The notes under the pieces were generated by a model, which was not told the origin of the DNA, searched no databases, and saw only the letters and a list, made by a program, of their open reading frames with translations. From positions 4,987,895 through 5,051,894 of the forward strand of contig NZ_KB235930.1 of the NCBI RefSeq assembly GCF_000332295.1: a stretch of DNA of 64,000 nt, read 5' to 3'. Positions within the stretch are counted from its first letter, which is position 1. Every line of letters begins with the position of its first letter. This DNA comes from Fortiea contorta PCC 7126. Lineage in GTDB: Bacteria; Cyanobacteriota; Cyanobacteriia; Cyanobacteriales; Nostocaceae. This document shows, piece by piece, positions 35,538 to 44,314 of the stretch. A program made the position numbers and the translations under genes.

Positions 35538-35640
35538 AATTAATCACCAATCACAAATAATTAATCACCAATCACACATAATTAATCACCAATCACACAT
35601 AATTAATCACCAATCACACATAATCAATACCAATCATAAA
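35538..35640. repeat. 21-bp tandem repeat made of three heptamers, about 4.9 units
   Basis: The unit AATTAATCACCAATCACACAT repeats four times without gaps (35538-35621; the first copy carries AAAT in place of ACAT at its end), then a degenerate fifth copy continues to 35640. It is composed of AATTAAT, CACCAAT and CACACAT heptamers, a STRR-type array. Confidence 0.85.
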
Positions 35641-35872
35641 AAAGAGGGACAAGCCTGCTACCGCTGGCTAATCCCGTCTGCCGATCCTTAAAGAGAGGAG
35701 AACACTGATTAACAATATAACCTCGATTGAGAATATCTGTCAACTACTAATGAAATATATTTTCAATAAGTTGGAATGTGTTGATTTTAGCATCTAGTCG
35801 TAGCCAGGAGGGAACGTAGAGTATTATGATGTTTCAGTTCTTATTTATTAAAAAACGCGCCTATTGCTGCCT
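35641..35872 (+). promoter_or_regulatory. upp upstream region with a structured element
   Basis: After the repeat arrays, a GC-richer segment at 35646-35675 folds as GGGA with TCCC enclosing AGCC with GGCT. It is followed by GATCCTTAAAGAGAGGAG and then AT-rich DNA up to the upp start. It could be an RNA leader, the end of an unknown small RNA or gene debris. I found no PyrR-type consensus. Confidence 0.3.
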
Positions 35873-36523
35873 ATGACGCTACAACTGCGTGTGTATGTTC
35901 CACCCCATCCCCTCATTAAGCACTGGTTGGCGGTGGCGCGAGATGCAGCCACACCTTCAGTATTATTTCGGAGTGCAATGACTGAGTTGGGGCGATGGCT
36001 GACTTATGAAGCGGCTCGAGATTGGCTACCAACGCTAGAAACAACGGTGCAGAGTCCTTTAGATTCCTGTCCGGCTACTTTAATTGATCCACAAGTGCCT
36101 GTGGCTGTGGTGCCGATTCTCCGGGCTGGGCTAGGATTATTGGAGGGAGCGCAGACGTTGCTACCTTTAGCATCAGTTTATCATTTGGGCTTGGTGCGAG
36201 ACGAAGAGACGTTAGAACCTTCGTGTTACCTGAATAAATTGCCAGAAAAATTTTCTCCCCAAACGCGGGTGTTAATTACCGATCCGATGTTGGCAACTGG
36301 CGGATCGATTATGACAGCAATGGCAGAATTAACACAACGGGGTGCTGATCCTAGTTTAACCAGAATTGTTTGCGTGGTGGCTGCTCCACCAGCTTTGCAA
36401 AAACTGAGTGCGGCTTATCCTGGTTTAAATGTTTACACTGCGGCTATTGATGAAACACTCAATGGCAACGGATATATTGTACCGGGATTAGGTGATGCAG
36501 GCGATCGCACCTTTGGGACTTAA
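35873..36523 (+). CDS. upp: Uracil phosphoribosyltransferase
   Basis: A 216-residue enzyme that joins uracil and PRPP to form UMP (pyrimidine salvage). The start is the ATG at 35873, which begins directly with the family N-terminus LQLRVYVPPHPLIKHWLAVARD; an upstream TTG is possible. The PRPP-binding loop ITDPMLATGGSIMTA and the uracil site NGNGYIVPGLGDAGDRTFGT are intact. Confidence 0.95.
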   Translation: MTLQLRVYVPPHPLIKHWLAVARDAATPSVLFRSAMTELGRWLTYEAARDWLPTLETTVQSPLDSCPATLIDPQVPVAVVPILRAGLGLLEGAQTLLPLASVYHLGLVRDEETLEPSCYLNKLPEKFSPQTRVLITDPMLATGGSIMTAMAELTQRGADPSLTRIVCVVAAPPALQKLSAAYPGLNVYTAAIDETLNGNGYIVPGLGDAGDRTFGT

Positions 36524-36599
36524 GCTAGTATGCAGCTAGGGAAGAAAAATAGCTTTACTAGTGTAAAAATCGCAAAGTTTCTTGAAGGCGGTTAAAGAT

Positions 36600-36953
36600 A
36601 TGAGTCAGCGAGATGGTTTCGCCAGTGGTTTTTTCGCAGGAGCAGTTTTCGGTAGTGTCGTCGGTGGCGTTTTGGGGGCCTTGATCGCATCACGACATGA
36701 TGTAGAATTGGCAGCAGATGAAGACACGGAACTGACTAATAACCAAGCTGAAGCTAAAACAATCTCAGGTAAACGGCGTCAGATGCGGGCTTCAGAAAGC
36801 AACAGCATCGAAATGGAAACGGCAAGGCGATCGCTAGAAGATAAAATTGCTCAGTTGAATGCGACAATTGATGAAGTGCGAAAGCAACTGGGCAATGTCA
36901 ACGGCAGTTCGTCTGGATCAATAAGCGATCGCTCCGTTACCAAAGACGCCTAA
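36600..36953 (+). CDS. Small membrane-anchored coiled-coil protein (YtxH-like)
   Basis: A 117-residue protein from the ATG at 36600. It has an N-terminal glycine-rich membrane segment (GFFAGAVFGSVVGGVLGALIASR) of the YtxH type, then a hydrophilic region and a C-terminal helix SLEDKIAQLNATIDEVRKQLG. The function is unknown; similar proteins are found next to stress or pigment genes. It follows upp by 76 bases and may be in its transcript. Confidence 0.6.
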   Translation: MSQRDGFASGFFAGAVFGSVVGGVLGALIASRHDVELAADEDTELTNNQAEAKTISGKRRQMRASESNSIEMETARRSLEDKIAQLNATIDEVRKQLGNVNGSSSGSISDRSVTKDA

Positions 36954-37085
36954 ACTGCTCTAGCCTTGGTGAAGATGTCAAATTGTGGTGAAAGGCTTTC
37001 ATCAGCCGCAGACACCGCGACATGGACTCAATTAAAATCAATAAATAAGACCAATTTTGTCACTTAGCAAAAAACCAACCCATCC

Positions 37086-37358
37086 ATGAATCTATTGTTT
37101 GCAGTCCTGGCTGCCTTCTTCACATATTACGGCTATTTACTAATTGTTCGGGTTCTGTTGACCTGGTTCCCTAACATCGACTGGTATAACCAACCATTCG
37201 CTGCTTTGAGCCAAATCACAGACCCGTATCTGAATATTTTCCGCTCATTCATTCCCCCATTAGGCGGGATGGACATTTCTCCTGTGTTAGCGATTATACT
37301 GCTGCAGGTGTTGGGTGGCTTTATGGACACCCTCAGCCGCACTCCAGCTTTCTTTTAA
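37086..37358 (+). CDS. ylmG: YggT/YlmG family membrane protein
   Basis: A 90-residue protein of two membrane helices (about residues 2-25 and 60-80) with the family features LIVRVLLTWFPNIDWYNQPFAALSQITDPYLNIFRSFIPP and the DISPVLAIILLQ block. YlmG-type proteins affect nucleoid distribution and cell division in cyanobacteria and plastids. Start is ATG at 37086. Confidence 0.9.
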   Translation: MNLLFAVLAAFFTYYGYLLIVRVLLTWFPNIDWYNQPFAALSQITDPYLNIFRSFIPPLGGMDISPVLAIILLQVLGGFMDTLSRTPAFF

Positions 37359-37360
37359 CC

Positions 37361-37442
37361 GGGTCATGGGTAATGGGTAATAGGAACTGGTAAATTTTTC
37401 ATCCTTAATTACCAATCCCCAATTACCAATTACCAGTATCCC
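37361..37442. repeat. GGGTAAT heptamer runs in inverted pair
   Basis: TGGGTAATGGGTAATAGG on the left faces ATTACCAATCCCCAATTACCAATTACC on the right, so the segment can fold into a large stem between the convergent ylmG and 37483-37983 genes. It may act as a two-way terminator. A related structure is at 38838-38899. Confidence 0.5.
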
Positions 37443-37482
37443 GATTGGTGGTACTAATTTTCAGTTCCAGATATGTTATTTA

Positions 37483-37983
37483 TTAACGCCGCACTTGACC
37501 GCTAAACCCAGCAGCTTTAAACTGCTTCAACTTTAATGGTGTGGGCTGAGTCGCGGGAACAGAAATCCTCAATTCAAAATCACTGACACCCGGTGGAACT
37601 TCTGCGATAGAACCTAAACGGGTGCGGTTTTGCATGACAGAATCGTTGTTGGCGTCATATATCCGACCGAAAATATCTGCATCGTATACTGTCTTATAAG
37701 TGCCATTTTCAGCTTTGCCCTTGACAATAAAGCAATTAGCCGCCGCAGAACCACTACTAATGACAGCACCTTGTGCTAACTCTGGGGGACACTCATTGTA
37801 AGAAAGATCAAATAGTCGAATCTGTGTCAACGCTACAGCAACAGGAGTAGACACCCATAATATCACCCCCGTCATCCAGGCGAGCAATATCACCTTGGTA
37901 AGTCTCAAGTATTTGGTAGCAAAAGACTCTAAAGCCTTCAGAGAAATAGAAAAAGGGAAATAATGCATAGGTAAGAGTGCCAT
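37483..37983 (-). CDS. Hypothetical exported protein
   Basis: A 166-residue protein of a family I do not recognise. Starts at 37983 or 37968 are equally possible, and the frame stays open further upstream to a TTG. A hydrophobic segment (VILLAWMTGVILWVSTPVAVA) followed by LTQIRLFDL looks like a signal peptide with cleavage after AVA. The mature part is beta-rich with AANCFIVKGKAENGTYKTVYDADIFGR, resembling small secreted proteins seen in many cyanobacteria. Role unknown. Confidence 0.6.
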   Translation of the reverse strand: MALLPMHYFPFSISLKALESFATKYLRLTKVILLAWMTGVILWVSTPVAVALTQIRLFDLSYNECPPELAQGAVISSGSAAANCFIVKGKAENGTYKTVYDADIFGRIYDANNDSVMQNRTRLGSIAEVPPGVSDFELRISVPATQPTPLKLKQFKAAGFSGQVRR

Positions 37984-38161
37984 ATTAGCAAAGAAAATTA
38001 TGTAACATTTATAGCGAACCAAGAATTATCACTAACTCCCAACCCAATAATTAGCACTGTTTTTAATTACAGCTTACCGGAATTTAACTACCAAGAGATT
38101 GAAGACAGAAATTTAACTTTTGCAATAATGAGAAAAAACAACTCTAAATTGCGATGAGCTT

Positions 38162-38782
38162 ATGACGCCAGATGAGGTTGAAGCCGCCTTGCAAACAGCC
38201 TTTAATAGTTGTGATGCAGCTAGGTGTCCTCTTACGGATATGCAGAAACAAATATTACTGCAAGTCATGGAGCAAATTCAAGGTAATTGTGATTCTAGTG
38301 CATTGGATACTGCTAATCCCTTGGATGAACTAACTGCAGAGGAATTAGAAATATTTTTACAGTTTGTCAAGACAGAAGAACAACAAAACCGCACTTGGAA
38401 AGTGCAATTACTCAACGACTGGTTGCTAGAAACTGATTCAGGGACAGTACAGTTTATCCGCGATCGCTATGGTTTAAAGTGGTTATATCGCGTCGAATCC
38501 TATCATTTTGACAAGTACTCTGATATTGAGGATGCCTTAAAACTAAGAGTAGGCGATCGCATTGAAATTTCCAACTCTCTGTGGGAATGGGTGCGGGAAG
38601 ACGGCCCCTGTAAGCGTGAGTGGTTTCCTTGCACAGTACTGCAAATTGATACAGTTAGTAACGATGATGATTCCTTTACCAACGGCGTCATTCGCTTTGC
38701 AGATGGAACCGAGTATCAAATTCAAGGTATCTGTGAATGGAACCGCTACAACTGGCGCTGGCCGAGGAAGGATGAAGGATGA
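38162..38782 (+). CDS. Hypothetical protein, 206 residues
   Basis: I do not recognise the family. It is acidic and soluble, with an N-terminal helical part (EVEAALQTAFNSCDAARCPLTDMQKQILLQVMEQ) and a C-terminal part rich in aromatic residues (RYGLKWLYRVESYHFDKYS, SLWEWVREDGP, FPCTVLQID, GICEWNRYNWRWP). The second half resembles an SH3-like or Tudor-like small barrel, which is only an impression. Its last codons run into a heptamer repeat. Confidence 0.65.
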   Translation: MTPDEVEAALQTAFNSCDAARCPLTDMQKQILLQVMEQIQGNCDSSALDTANPLDELTAEELEIFLQFVKTEEQQNRTWKVQLLNDWLLETDSGTVQFIRDRYGLKWLYRVESYHFDKYSDIEDALKLRVGDRIEISNSLWEWVREDGPCKREWFPCTVLQIDTVSNDDDSFTNGVIRFADGTEYQIQGICEWNRYNWRWPRKDEG

Positions 38783-38811
38783 AGGATGAAGTATGAAGTA
38801 TGAAGTATGAA
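38771..38811. repeat. GATGAAG/TATGAAG heptamer tandem repeat
   Basis: Three copies of GATGAAG followed by about three of TATGAAG. It begins inside the last codons of the preceding gene and runs out of it. STRR-type array. Confidence 0.85.
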
Positions 38812-38837
38812 AATAGTTGAGGACATACGCCCGCCTT

Positions 38838-38929
38838 TGGTAATGGGTAATGGGTAATAGGCCTTTTTACCAATTCCCAATTACCAGTTACCAATTCCCG
38901 CGAAATCCCACCCCTAGAAGGAGTGGGAT
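38838..38929. terminator. Inverted heptamer repeats and hairpin after the 38162 gene
   Basis: GGTAATGGGTAATGGG faces ATTACCAGTTACCAATTCCC (38838-38899). It is followed by ATCCCAC (38905-38911) pairing with GTGGGAT (38923-38929), with inner CCT/AGG pairs. Either structure could stop transcription before the phosphate-regulated gene. Confidence 0.4.
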
Positions 38930-39317
38930 GAGCTTACTGTATAAAGTATGCAGATATCTTGATCTACTCGCTTCACAGAAATTATTAAACATCTAATTTT
39001 TTAACCTTAAATTAGTGTTTTCTTAATTTTGTTGGGATAACTTGACTATGCTGAGTCAAATTTAACACCCATTTTCCCATGACTGTTAAATTACCCAACA
39101 TACAAATATCTTCTAGATATGCTTACACAATAGGCGGTGTGAGGATTGCGTAATCTATGGGTAATCACATAGGCAGGCGATTAATTATACATTCTTCTTT
39201 CCAATTTCTAACTATCCTGCTGATTAGTAACACACTCTTTTGAGTGAAAAATTGTCTTGCTGATCAAGCTTTTTGTAGCGGACTAGTAATCATAAATTTT
39301 AAACTTCACACACAACA
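38930..39317 (+). promoter_or_regulatory. Promoter region of the 5'-nucleotidase-like gene
   Basis: About 390 bases of AT-rich DNA hold a PHO-box-like array (39000-39029, listed separately) and a possible -10 TATGCT at 39047. The untranslated leader to 39318 would be about 260 bases, which is long. No coding signal is visible in it. Confidence 0.5.
39000..39029 (+). promoter_or_regulatory. PHO-box-like direct repeats (PhoB/SphR site)
   Basis: Three 8-mers at 11-bp spacing: TTTAACCT (39000), ATTAGTGT (39011) and CTTAATTT (39022), with 3-base spacers. The first and third match the cyanobacterial PHO-box consensus (C/T)TTAA(C/T)(C/T)(A/T) at 8 of 8 positions. They lie 289 bases before the large phosphoesterase gene. 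The promoter around 54293-54336 is clearly similar in sequence. Confidence 0.65.
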
Positions 39318-42300
39318 ATGGCTAATTTACTTCAACCAAATCGCATAGGGTTTGTCAAACTAGACGGTGCAGAAATATCTGATTTTGATCCTAAATCAAA
39401 ACGGATTTTTGTCACTGGTGAACCGGGTGGTAAACCTCTACTTCAAGTAATCGATGCGGCTGATCCTAAAAATTTAAAAATCCAATCATTGATTGACCTG
39501 TCGAGTTTGGGTGGTGGGATTCAAAGTGTAGCAGTTAGGAAAGCGACGGGAACTGGAAATAGCATTGTGGCTGTGGCAATTTCGGCAACTAAAGCCACCG
39601 ATCCTGGTAAGGTTGTTTTCTATGATGCGTCCACTCTGACTAAACTTGCAGAAGTGACTGTTGGCGCTTTACCTGACATGCTGACCTTCACTCCTGATGG
39701 TAGTAAATTGTTGGTGGCGAATGAAGGAGAACCGAGTGAAGATTACACAATTGATCCTGAAGGTTCAATTAGTATTATCGACGTTTCCGGGGCAATTACT
39801 GCTTTAGATAACAGTAAAGTTCAGACTGCTGATTTTAAAGCATTTAATGGTCAAGAAGCTAGTTTGAGAACAGCGGGTGTGCGGATTTTTGGCAAATTAG
39901 CTAATGGGACTAATTCCACAGCCGCGCAAGATTTTGAACCAGAATATATAGCAGTTTCTCCAGATGGCAAAACTGCTTTTGTGACACTACAAGAAAATAA
40001 TGCTTTTGCAATTGTTGATTTGGCTACGGCTAAAGTTACTAGCGTTGTTCCCCTGGGTTTCAAAGATCACAGTAAACCGGGGAATGGTTTTGATGCTAGC
40101 GATCGCGATGTTGATGGTACAAGTAGTGCAGGTGGGAAAGTAAATATTCAAACCTGGCCTGTTTTTGGGATGTATCAACCAGACGGGCTAGCGTCTTTCC
40201 AAGTCGGCGGAAAAACCTACTACATCAGCGCCAATGAAGGCGATTCCCGCGTTCGTCCTACAGCCAATGGGGTATTTGGAAATGAGGGGGTAATCTTCAA
40301 TGAAGAGACGCGGGTAGCGAGTTTGAAGCTTGACCCGATTGCGTTTCCCAATGCGAGTGAACTGCAAAAACCCCAAAATCTCGGACGTCTCACAGTCACC
40401 AACACCCTAGGAGATACTGACGGTGATGGAGACTTTGATAAAATCTACGCTTATGGTGCTCGTTCCTTCTCAATTTGGGATGACCAAGGCAAGTTAGTAT
40501 TTGATAGCGGCGACCAATTTGAGCAATATTTCGCCAAAGAATTACCCAGCTTTTTTAACGCAGACAGCGGTAATCCCGCGGCTAAAGACACCCGTTCAGA
40601 TAATAAAGGCCCTGAACCAGAAAGCGCAATTGTAGGTGTGATTAACGGAAAACCTTATGGTTTCATCGCCTTAGAACGCGCGGGTGGGGGTGTGATGGTA
40701 TATGACTTGAGTAACCCCATAACGCCGCAGTTTGTTCAGTATGTCCGCACCGATACTGATATTAGTCCAGAAGGGTTAAAGTTTATCTCTGCTGAAGATA
40801 GTCCCAATGGTCAGCCATTGTTAGCAGTGACTAACGAGTTAAGTTACACCGTTAGTCTTTACCAAATTGATGTACCCGTTGTTCCCAGTGATGGATCTTT
40901 TCAATTGCAGATTCTCCACGCTTCCGATTTTGAAGCTGGTATCCCTGCGTTGGATGATGCGGTGCGCTTTTCTGCAGTGTTGAATCGTCTGCGAACTGAC
41001 CCCAATCTCCCCAGTAACGTAATTGCTAACACCTTGACGTTATCTTCTGGTGACAACTACATTCCCGGCGCTTTTCTCAATGCTTCTAGCGACGCTAGTT
41101 TAAATAATGTCGGGGGTTTGGGTGTCGGGACATCGGTAATTGGGCGCGGTGATATCGGAATTCTTAACGCCTTGGGTATCCAAGCTTCCGCATTGGGTAA
41201 TCATGAGTTTGATTTGGGTGTCAGACAAGTTCGAGATATTCTCCGTCCCACTGGTGGGAATCCGGGTACAAATTTCCCCTATCTCAGCACTAACCTGAAT
41301 TTTCAGCCAGAAATCACCGCTGGGAATTTAGCAGCTAGCGACTTAGCAACTAACCAAACTACCGCTGAAGCGAGCACGATTAAAAACAAGTTAGCGAAAA
41401 GTACAGTTATCACCGTAGCGGGTAATGACGGCGTTCTGGGAACTGCAGATGACCAGAAAATCGGGATTGTAGGAGCGACAACACCAACTCTACCGAATAT
41501 TTCGTCCATAGGTGGTATCGTTGTTACACCGCAAAATCCCACCGATTTTGCAGCTTTAGCGGCGGAAATTCAGTCCACTGTCGATGTCCTCACAGGTCAA
41601 GGGATTAACAAAGTTATACTGCTAACACACATGCAGCAGATCAACGTCGAGCGGGATGAATTAGCGCCCCGGTTGCGGAATGTTGATGTGATCATTGCTG
41701 GTGGTTCTAACACACTGTTATCGGATGCTAACGATATTCTGCGCGCTGGTGATACTAGCGATGGAAGTTACCCAATTGTTAAAACTGCTGCTGATGGTAA
41801 ACCAGTTTTGGTGGTTAACACTGACGGTAACTATAGATATGTCGGTCGTTTGGTGACTGAGTTTGATAAAGACGGTGTGATTAACGTCAGCAAACTGGAT
41901 AACAAGATTAACGGTGCTTACGCTACAGACGAAGCTGGAGTAGACCGGGTGTATGGTAGCGATGTCAACCCCCGAAATGTGGCTGATTCTAGGGTAGTTG
42001 CAATTACCGATGGCTTGCGGAATGTGATTTCTGCCAAAGACAATTTGATTGTGGGTAAATCCAGCGTCTTCCTCAATGGTAGCCGTGAAGATGTCCGCAC
42101 CCAAGAAACTAACTTTGGGAATTTAACAGCAGACGCTAACTTGTGGTTAGCTCGTCAAATTGACCCCACAGTGGTGATTTCGCTGAAAAATGGCGGCGGA
42201 ATTCGCGATAATATCGGTGTGGTGGAAGCAGCACCAGGGGCTGTTGATAGTAATGATATTCGGAAATTGCCTACTCAACCTAATCCCTTAGCACCTAATA

Positions 42301-43988
42301 AACAAACTGGGGATGTTTCTCAGTTAGATGTGGAAAACTCTCTGCGGTTTAACAACGACCTCAGTTTGGTGACAGTCACCGCTCAACAATTGCGCTGGAT
42401 AATTGAACATGGGGTAGCGGGGACTCGTCCTGGCGCCACACCCGGTCAGTTTCCCCAGGTAGCGGGAATTAACTTTAGTTTCGACCCCACCAAAACAGCG
42501 ATCGCTTTTAATAACCAAACCGGTGAAGTCACAACCCAGGGCGATCGCATTCGCAGTCTGACTGTCGTCAACACCGATGGTTCTCCCCGCGACACCATTG
42601 TCCAAGATGGTAAGCTAGTCGGCGATCCTAACCGGACTTTCCGCATCGTCACCCTGAACTTCCTCGCAGGAACAACCAACGCTAACATTTTGGGTGGTGA
42701 TAACTATCCTTTCCCCAAATTTATCAAAGATAATCCTACCCTCGCCAATCGAGTTGATTTACGTGGTGAAAATCCTGCAGAAGATGTCAACCGTAACGGG
42801 AAAGTAGATACCGCCCTTCCCCTCGCACCCGGCGCTTTTACCTTCGCTGCTGCGGGTTCCGAACAAGATGCTTTTGCGGAATACTTGAAAGCTGTGTATG
42901 GCAACACATCATATAATATCGCTGACAAAGGCTTCCGTACCGATAACCCCCGTATCGTTAATTTGCAATCGGGAACTCCCACCACCCGCAACACAGATAA
43001 CACCTTCACCTTGGGGATTAACTCCAACCTCCGCGTCACTCTCAAGGGAGTCAACAGCACTGGGGTGAATGAAATCGGCGTGTTTACAGTCGATGATAAC
43101 CAAAACCGGATCAACGGAATTGCTCCAGGTTCTGCAGCCTACACCCAAGAAGCATTGAAACGAGGTAAGGTGATTTTATCAGCGATCGCCAACAACCCCC
43201 AAGGTTACGACCCCGCCCAACTTTCCCGCATCGTCAGCGGTTTAAATAGCGGTTCTCGCCTCGTCTTCTACTTGGTACAAAACGGCACAACTGATGGTGT
43301 ACTGGCGGGAAAAAATGCTAATGTTCTCTTCGGTACAACCGCTGGGAATGCTGCCAAAGTATCAAATTTAGGCACTAATAGTTACGAAATAGCTTGGCGC
43401 GACCAACAAAACAACTCCGTCTTTAACAACTTAGTTGTTACTGTAGAAAATACTAATAGTGCGGAAACATTAGGTACAAGGCTCCAAGGACAACAAGAAA
43501 GAGAACTCATCGACCTACGCGGTCTTACAGGTCAAGTAAAAGCCGACTTCACAGTCAACCGCGAAGCCGGATTTAACAACTTTGTCGGTTTCTATCGCGT
43601 CGTTGACGAAAAAGGCGGTATCGACACCAACGGTGATGGGACTGTGGACATCTTACCAGGACAATCTGGTTACACCCAAGCCGCAGTTAGAGGCAGAGTC
43701 GCAGGTATAGATTTGACAGTGGCGAATCAAGGAACCGCCAGCTTTACAGGTAAACAACTAGCTGGTGGTGGTATATTTGCTCCCTTCATCATCAGTAATG
43801 GTACTGTAGAGCAAGTTCTCAGCGGGCAAAATAACCAAGTTTATTTCCCCTACCTAGGAGCAAATCCTGATAAAGTAGATCACATTAGCATCTTAGGTGA
43901 CAACACCTTCGGCTTTGAAGATTTAGCAGGTGGTGGGGATTTGGACTATAACGACATTATTGTCCGTGCCAATTTGAGCCTTGTTTAA
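39318..43988 (+). CDS. Large secreted 5'-nucleotidase-like phosphoesterase with DUF4114 end
   Basis: A 1556-residue protein without a classical signal peptide. Order: a choice-of-anchor I type beta-propeller-like region (about residues 1-520), a metallophosphoesterase of the 5'-nucleotidase/UshA family (about 525-870) with ALGNHEFDLG and the LTHMQQI block, a nucleotidase C-terminal domain (about 900-1190) with NFGNLTADANLWL and LKNGGGIRDN, a DUF4114-like half (about 1225-1370), and a complete DUF4114 (about 1390-1556) ending GFEDLAGGGDLDYND. It likely dephosphorylates nucleotides or other esters outside the cell. Some metal ligands are substituted (LHASDFEAG, AGGSNTLL). It has a PHO box upstream. 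Confidence 0.85.
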   Translation: MANLLQPNRIGFVKLDGAEISDFDPKSKRIFVTGEPGGKPLLQVIDAADPKNLKIQSLIDLSSLGGGIQSVAVRKATGTGNSIVAVAISATKATDPGKVVFYDASTLTKLAEVTVGALPDMLTFTPDGSKLLVANEGEPSEDYTIDPEGSISIIDVSGAITALDNSKVQTADFKAFNGQEASLRTAGVRIFGKLANGTNSTAAQDFEPEYIAVSPDGKTAFVTLQENNAFAIVDLATAKVTSVVPLGFKDHSKPGNGFDASDRDVDGTSSAGGKVNIQTWPVFGMYQPDGLASFQVGGKTYYISANEGDSRVRPTANGVFGNEGVIFNEETRVASLKLDPIAFPNASELQKPQNLGRLTVTNTLGDTDGDGDFDKIYAYGARSFSIWDDQGKLVFDSGDQFEQYFAKELPSFFNADSGNPAAKDTRSDNKGPEPESAIVGVINGKPYGFIALERAGGGVMVYDLSNPITPQFVQYVRTDTDISPEGLKFISAEDSPNGQPLLAVTNELSYTVSLYQIDVPVVPSDGSFQLQILHASDFEAGIPALDDAVRFSAVLNRLRTDPNLPSNVIANTLTLSSGDNYIPGAFLNASSDASLNNVGGLGVGTSVIGRGDIGILNALGIQASALGNHEFDLGVRQVRDILRPTGGNPGTNFPYLSTNLNFQPEITAGNLAASDLATNQTTAEASTIKNKLAKSTVITVAGNDGVLGTADDQKIGIVGATTPTLPNISSIGGIVVTPQNPTDFAALAAEIQSTVDVLTGQGINKVILLTHMQQINVERDELAPRLRNVDVIIAGGSNTLLSDANDILRAGDTSDGSYPIVKTAADGKPVLVVNTDGNYRYVGRLVTEFDKDGVINVSKLDNKINGAYATDEAGVDRVYGSDVNPRNVADSRVVAITDGLRNVISAKDNLIVGKSSVFLNGSREDVRTQETNFGNLTADANLWLARQIDPTVVISLKNGGGIRDNIGVVEAAPGAVDSNDIRKLPTQPNPLAPNKQTGDVSQLDVENSLRFNNDLSLVTVTAQQLRWIIEHGVAGTRPGATPGQFPQVAGINFSFDPTKTAIAFNNQTGEVTTQGDRIRSLTVVNTDGSPRDTIVQDGKLVGDPNRTFRIVTLNFLAGTTNANILGGDNYPFPKFIKDNPTLANRVDLRGENPAEDVNRNGKVDTALPLAPGAFTFAAAGSEQDAFAEYLKAVYGNTSYNIADKGFRTDNPRIVNLQSGTPTTRNTDNTFTLGINSNLRVTLKGVNSTGVNEIGVFTVDDNQNRINGIAPGSAAYTQEALKRGKVILSAIANNPQGYDPAQLSRIVSGLNSGSRLVFYLVQNGTTDGVLAGKNANVLFGTTAGNAAKVSNLGTNSYEIAWRDQQNNSVFNNLVVTVENTNSAETLGTRLQGQQERELIDLRGLTGQVKADFTVNREAGFNNFVGFYRVVDEKGGIDTNGDGTVDILPGQSGYTQAAVRGRVAGIDLTVANQGTASFTGKQLAGGGIFAPFIISNGTVEQVLSGQNNQVYFPYLGANPDKVDHISILGDNTFGFEDLAGGGDLDYNDIIVRANLSLV

Positions 43989-44012
43989 TATTATCCCATA
44001 GCACAACCTCAA

Positions 44013-44042
44013 TGTGGAGACGTAAAATTTTACGTCTCTACA
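44013..44042. terminator. Strong hairpin after the 5'-nucleotidase-like gene
   Basis: A perfect 22-bp palindrome, GAGACGTAAAA with TTTTACGTCTC (44017-44038), extended by four more pairs. It lies 29 bases past the stop and belongs to the same palindrome family as 5245-5272. It is a probable terminator or dispersed repeat. Confidence 0.5.
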
Positions 44043-44125
44043 GGAGTTTTTCTACAACACGAAATCATTTTCGTACATTAAATCTTTGCCTGCCCCATAG
44101 CAATCCTCAATAATTTGTGAGAAGC

Positions 44126-44160
44126 TAGATACCCGACTTCTTCAAGAATTCGGGTATCTA
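44126..44160. repeat. 35-bp near-perfect palindrome
   Basis: TAGATACCCGACTTCTT, one base, then AAGAATTCGGGTATCTA: 16 of 17 paired positions. It is typical of dispersed palindromic repeats of cyanobacteria, and sits in the 326-bp gap between the large phosphoesterase gene and the Uma2 gene. Confidence 0.7.
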
Positions 44161-44175
44161 ATTAATACCCATTCT

Positions 44176-44230
44176 GCAAGCCCGGAAATTTATTTCCGGC
44201 TCAAAGCTAAAACCCATTTTAATAGGTTAA
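44176..44230. repeat. Double-hairpin repeat related to the MITE-like element
   Basis: CCGGAAAT/ATTTCCGG (44182-44199) then a spacer CTCAAAGCT and an imperfect AACCCA/TAGGTT hairpin. The arrangement (hairpin, short spacer, hairpin) recalls one half of the elements at 3112-3316 and 54010-54213, though the sequence is different. Probably a relic of a similar element. Confidence 0.4.
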
Positions 44231-44314
44231 AAGATTCCACAGTCAGCTACTCCGATAGAGGTACTACACCTTGCTATATAATCATCTACCACATAAGTAT
44301 TATTGCAAAATCCT

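Noticed and set aside
35387-35640. CRISPR-like array
   Set aside because: Units of 9 and 21 bp repeat directly without unique spacers, and no cas gene is near.
35641-35872. PyrR-type attenuator before upp
   Set aside because: I could not find the conserved PyrR-binding loop or an antiterminator pair.
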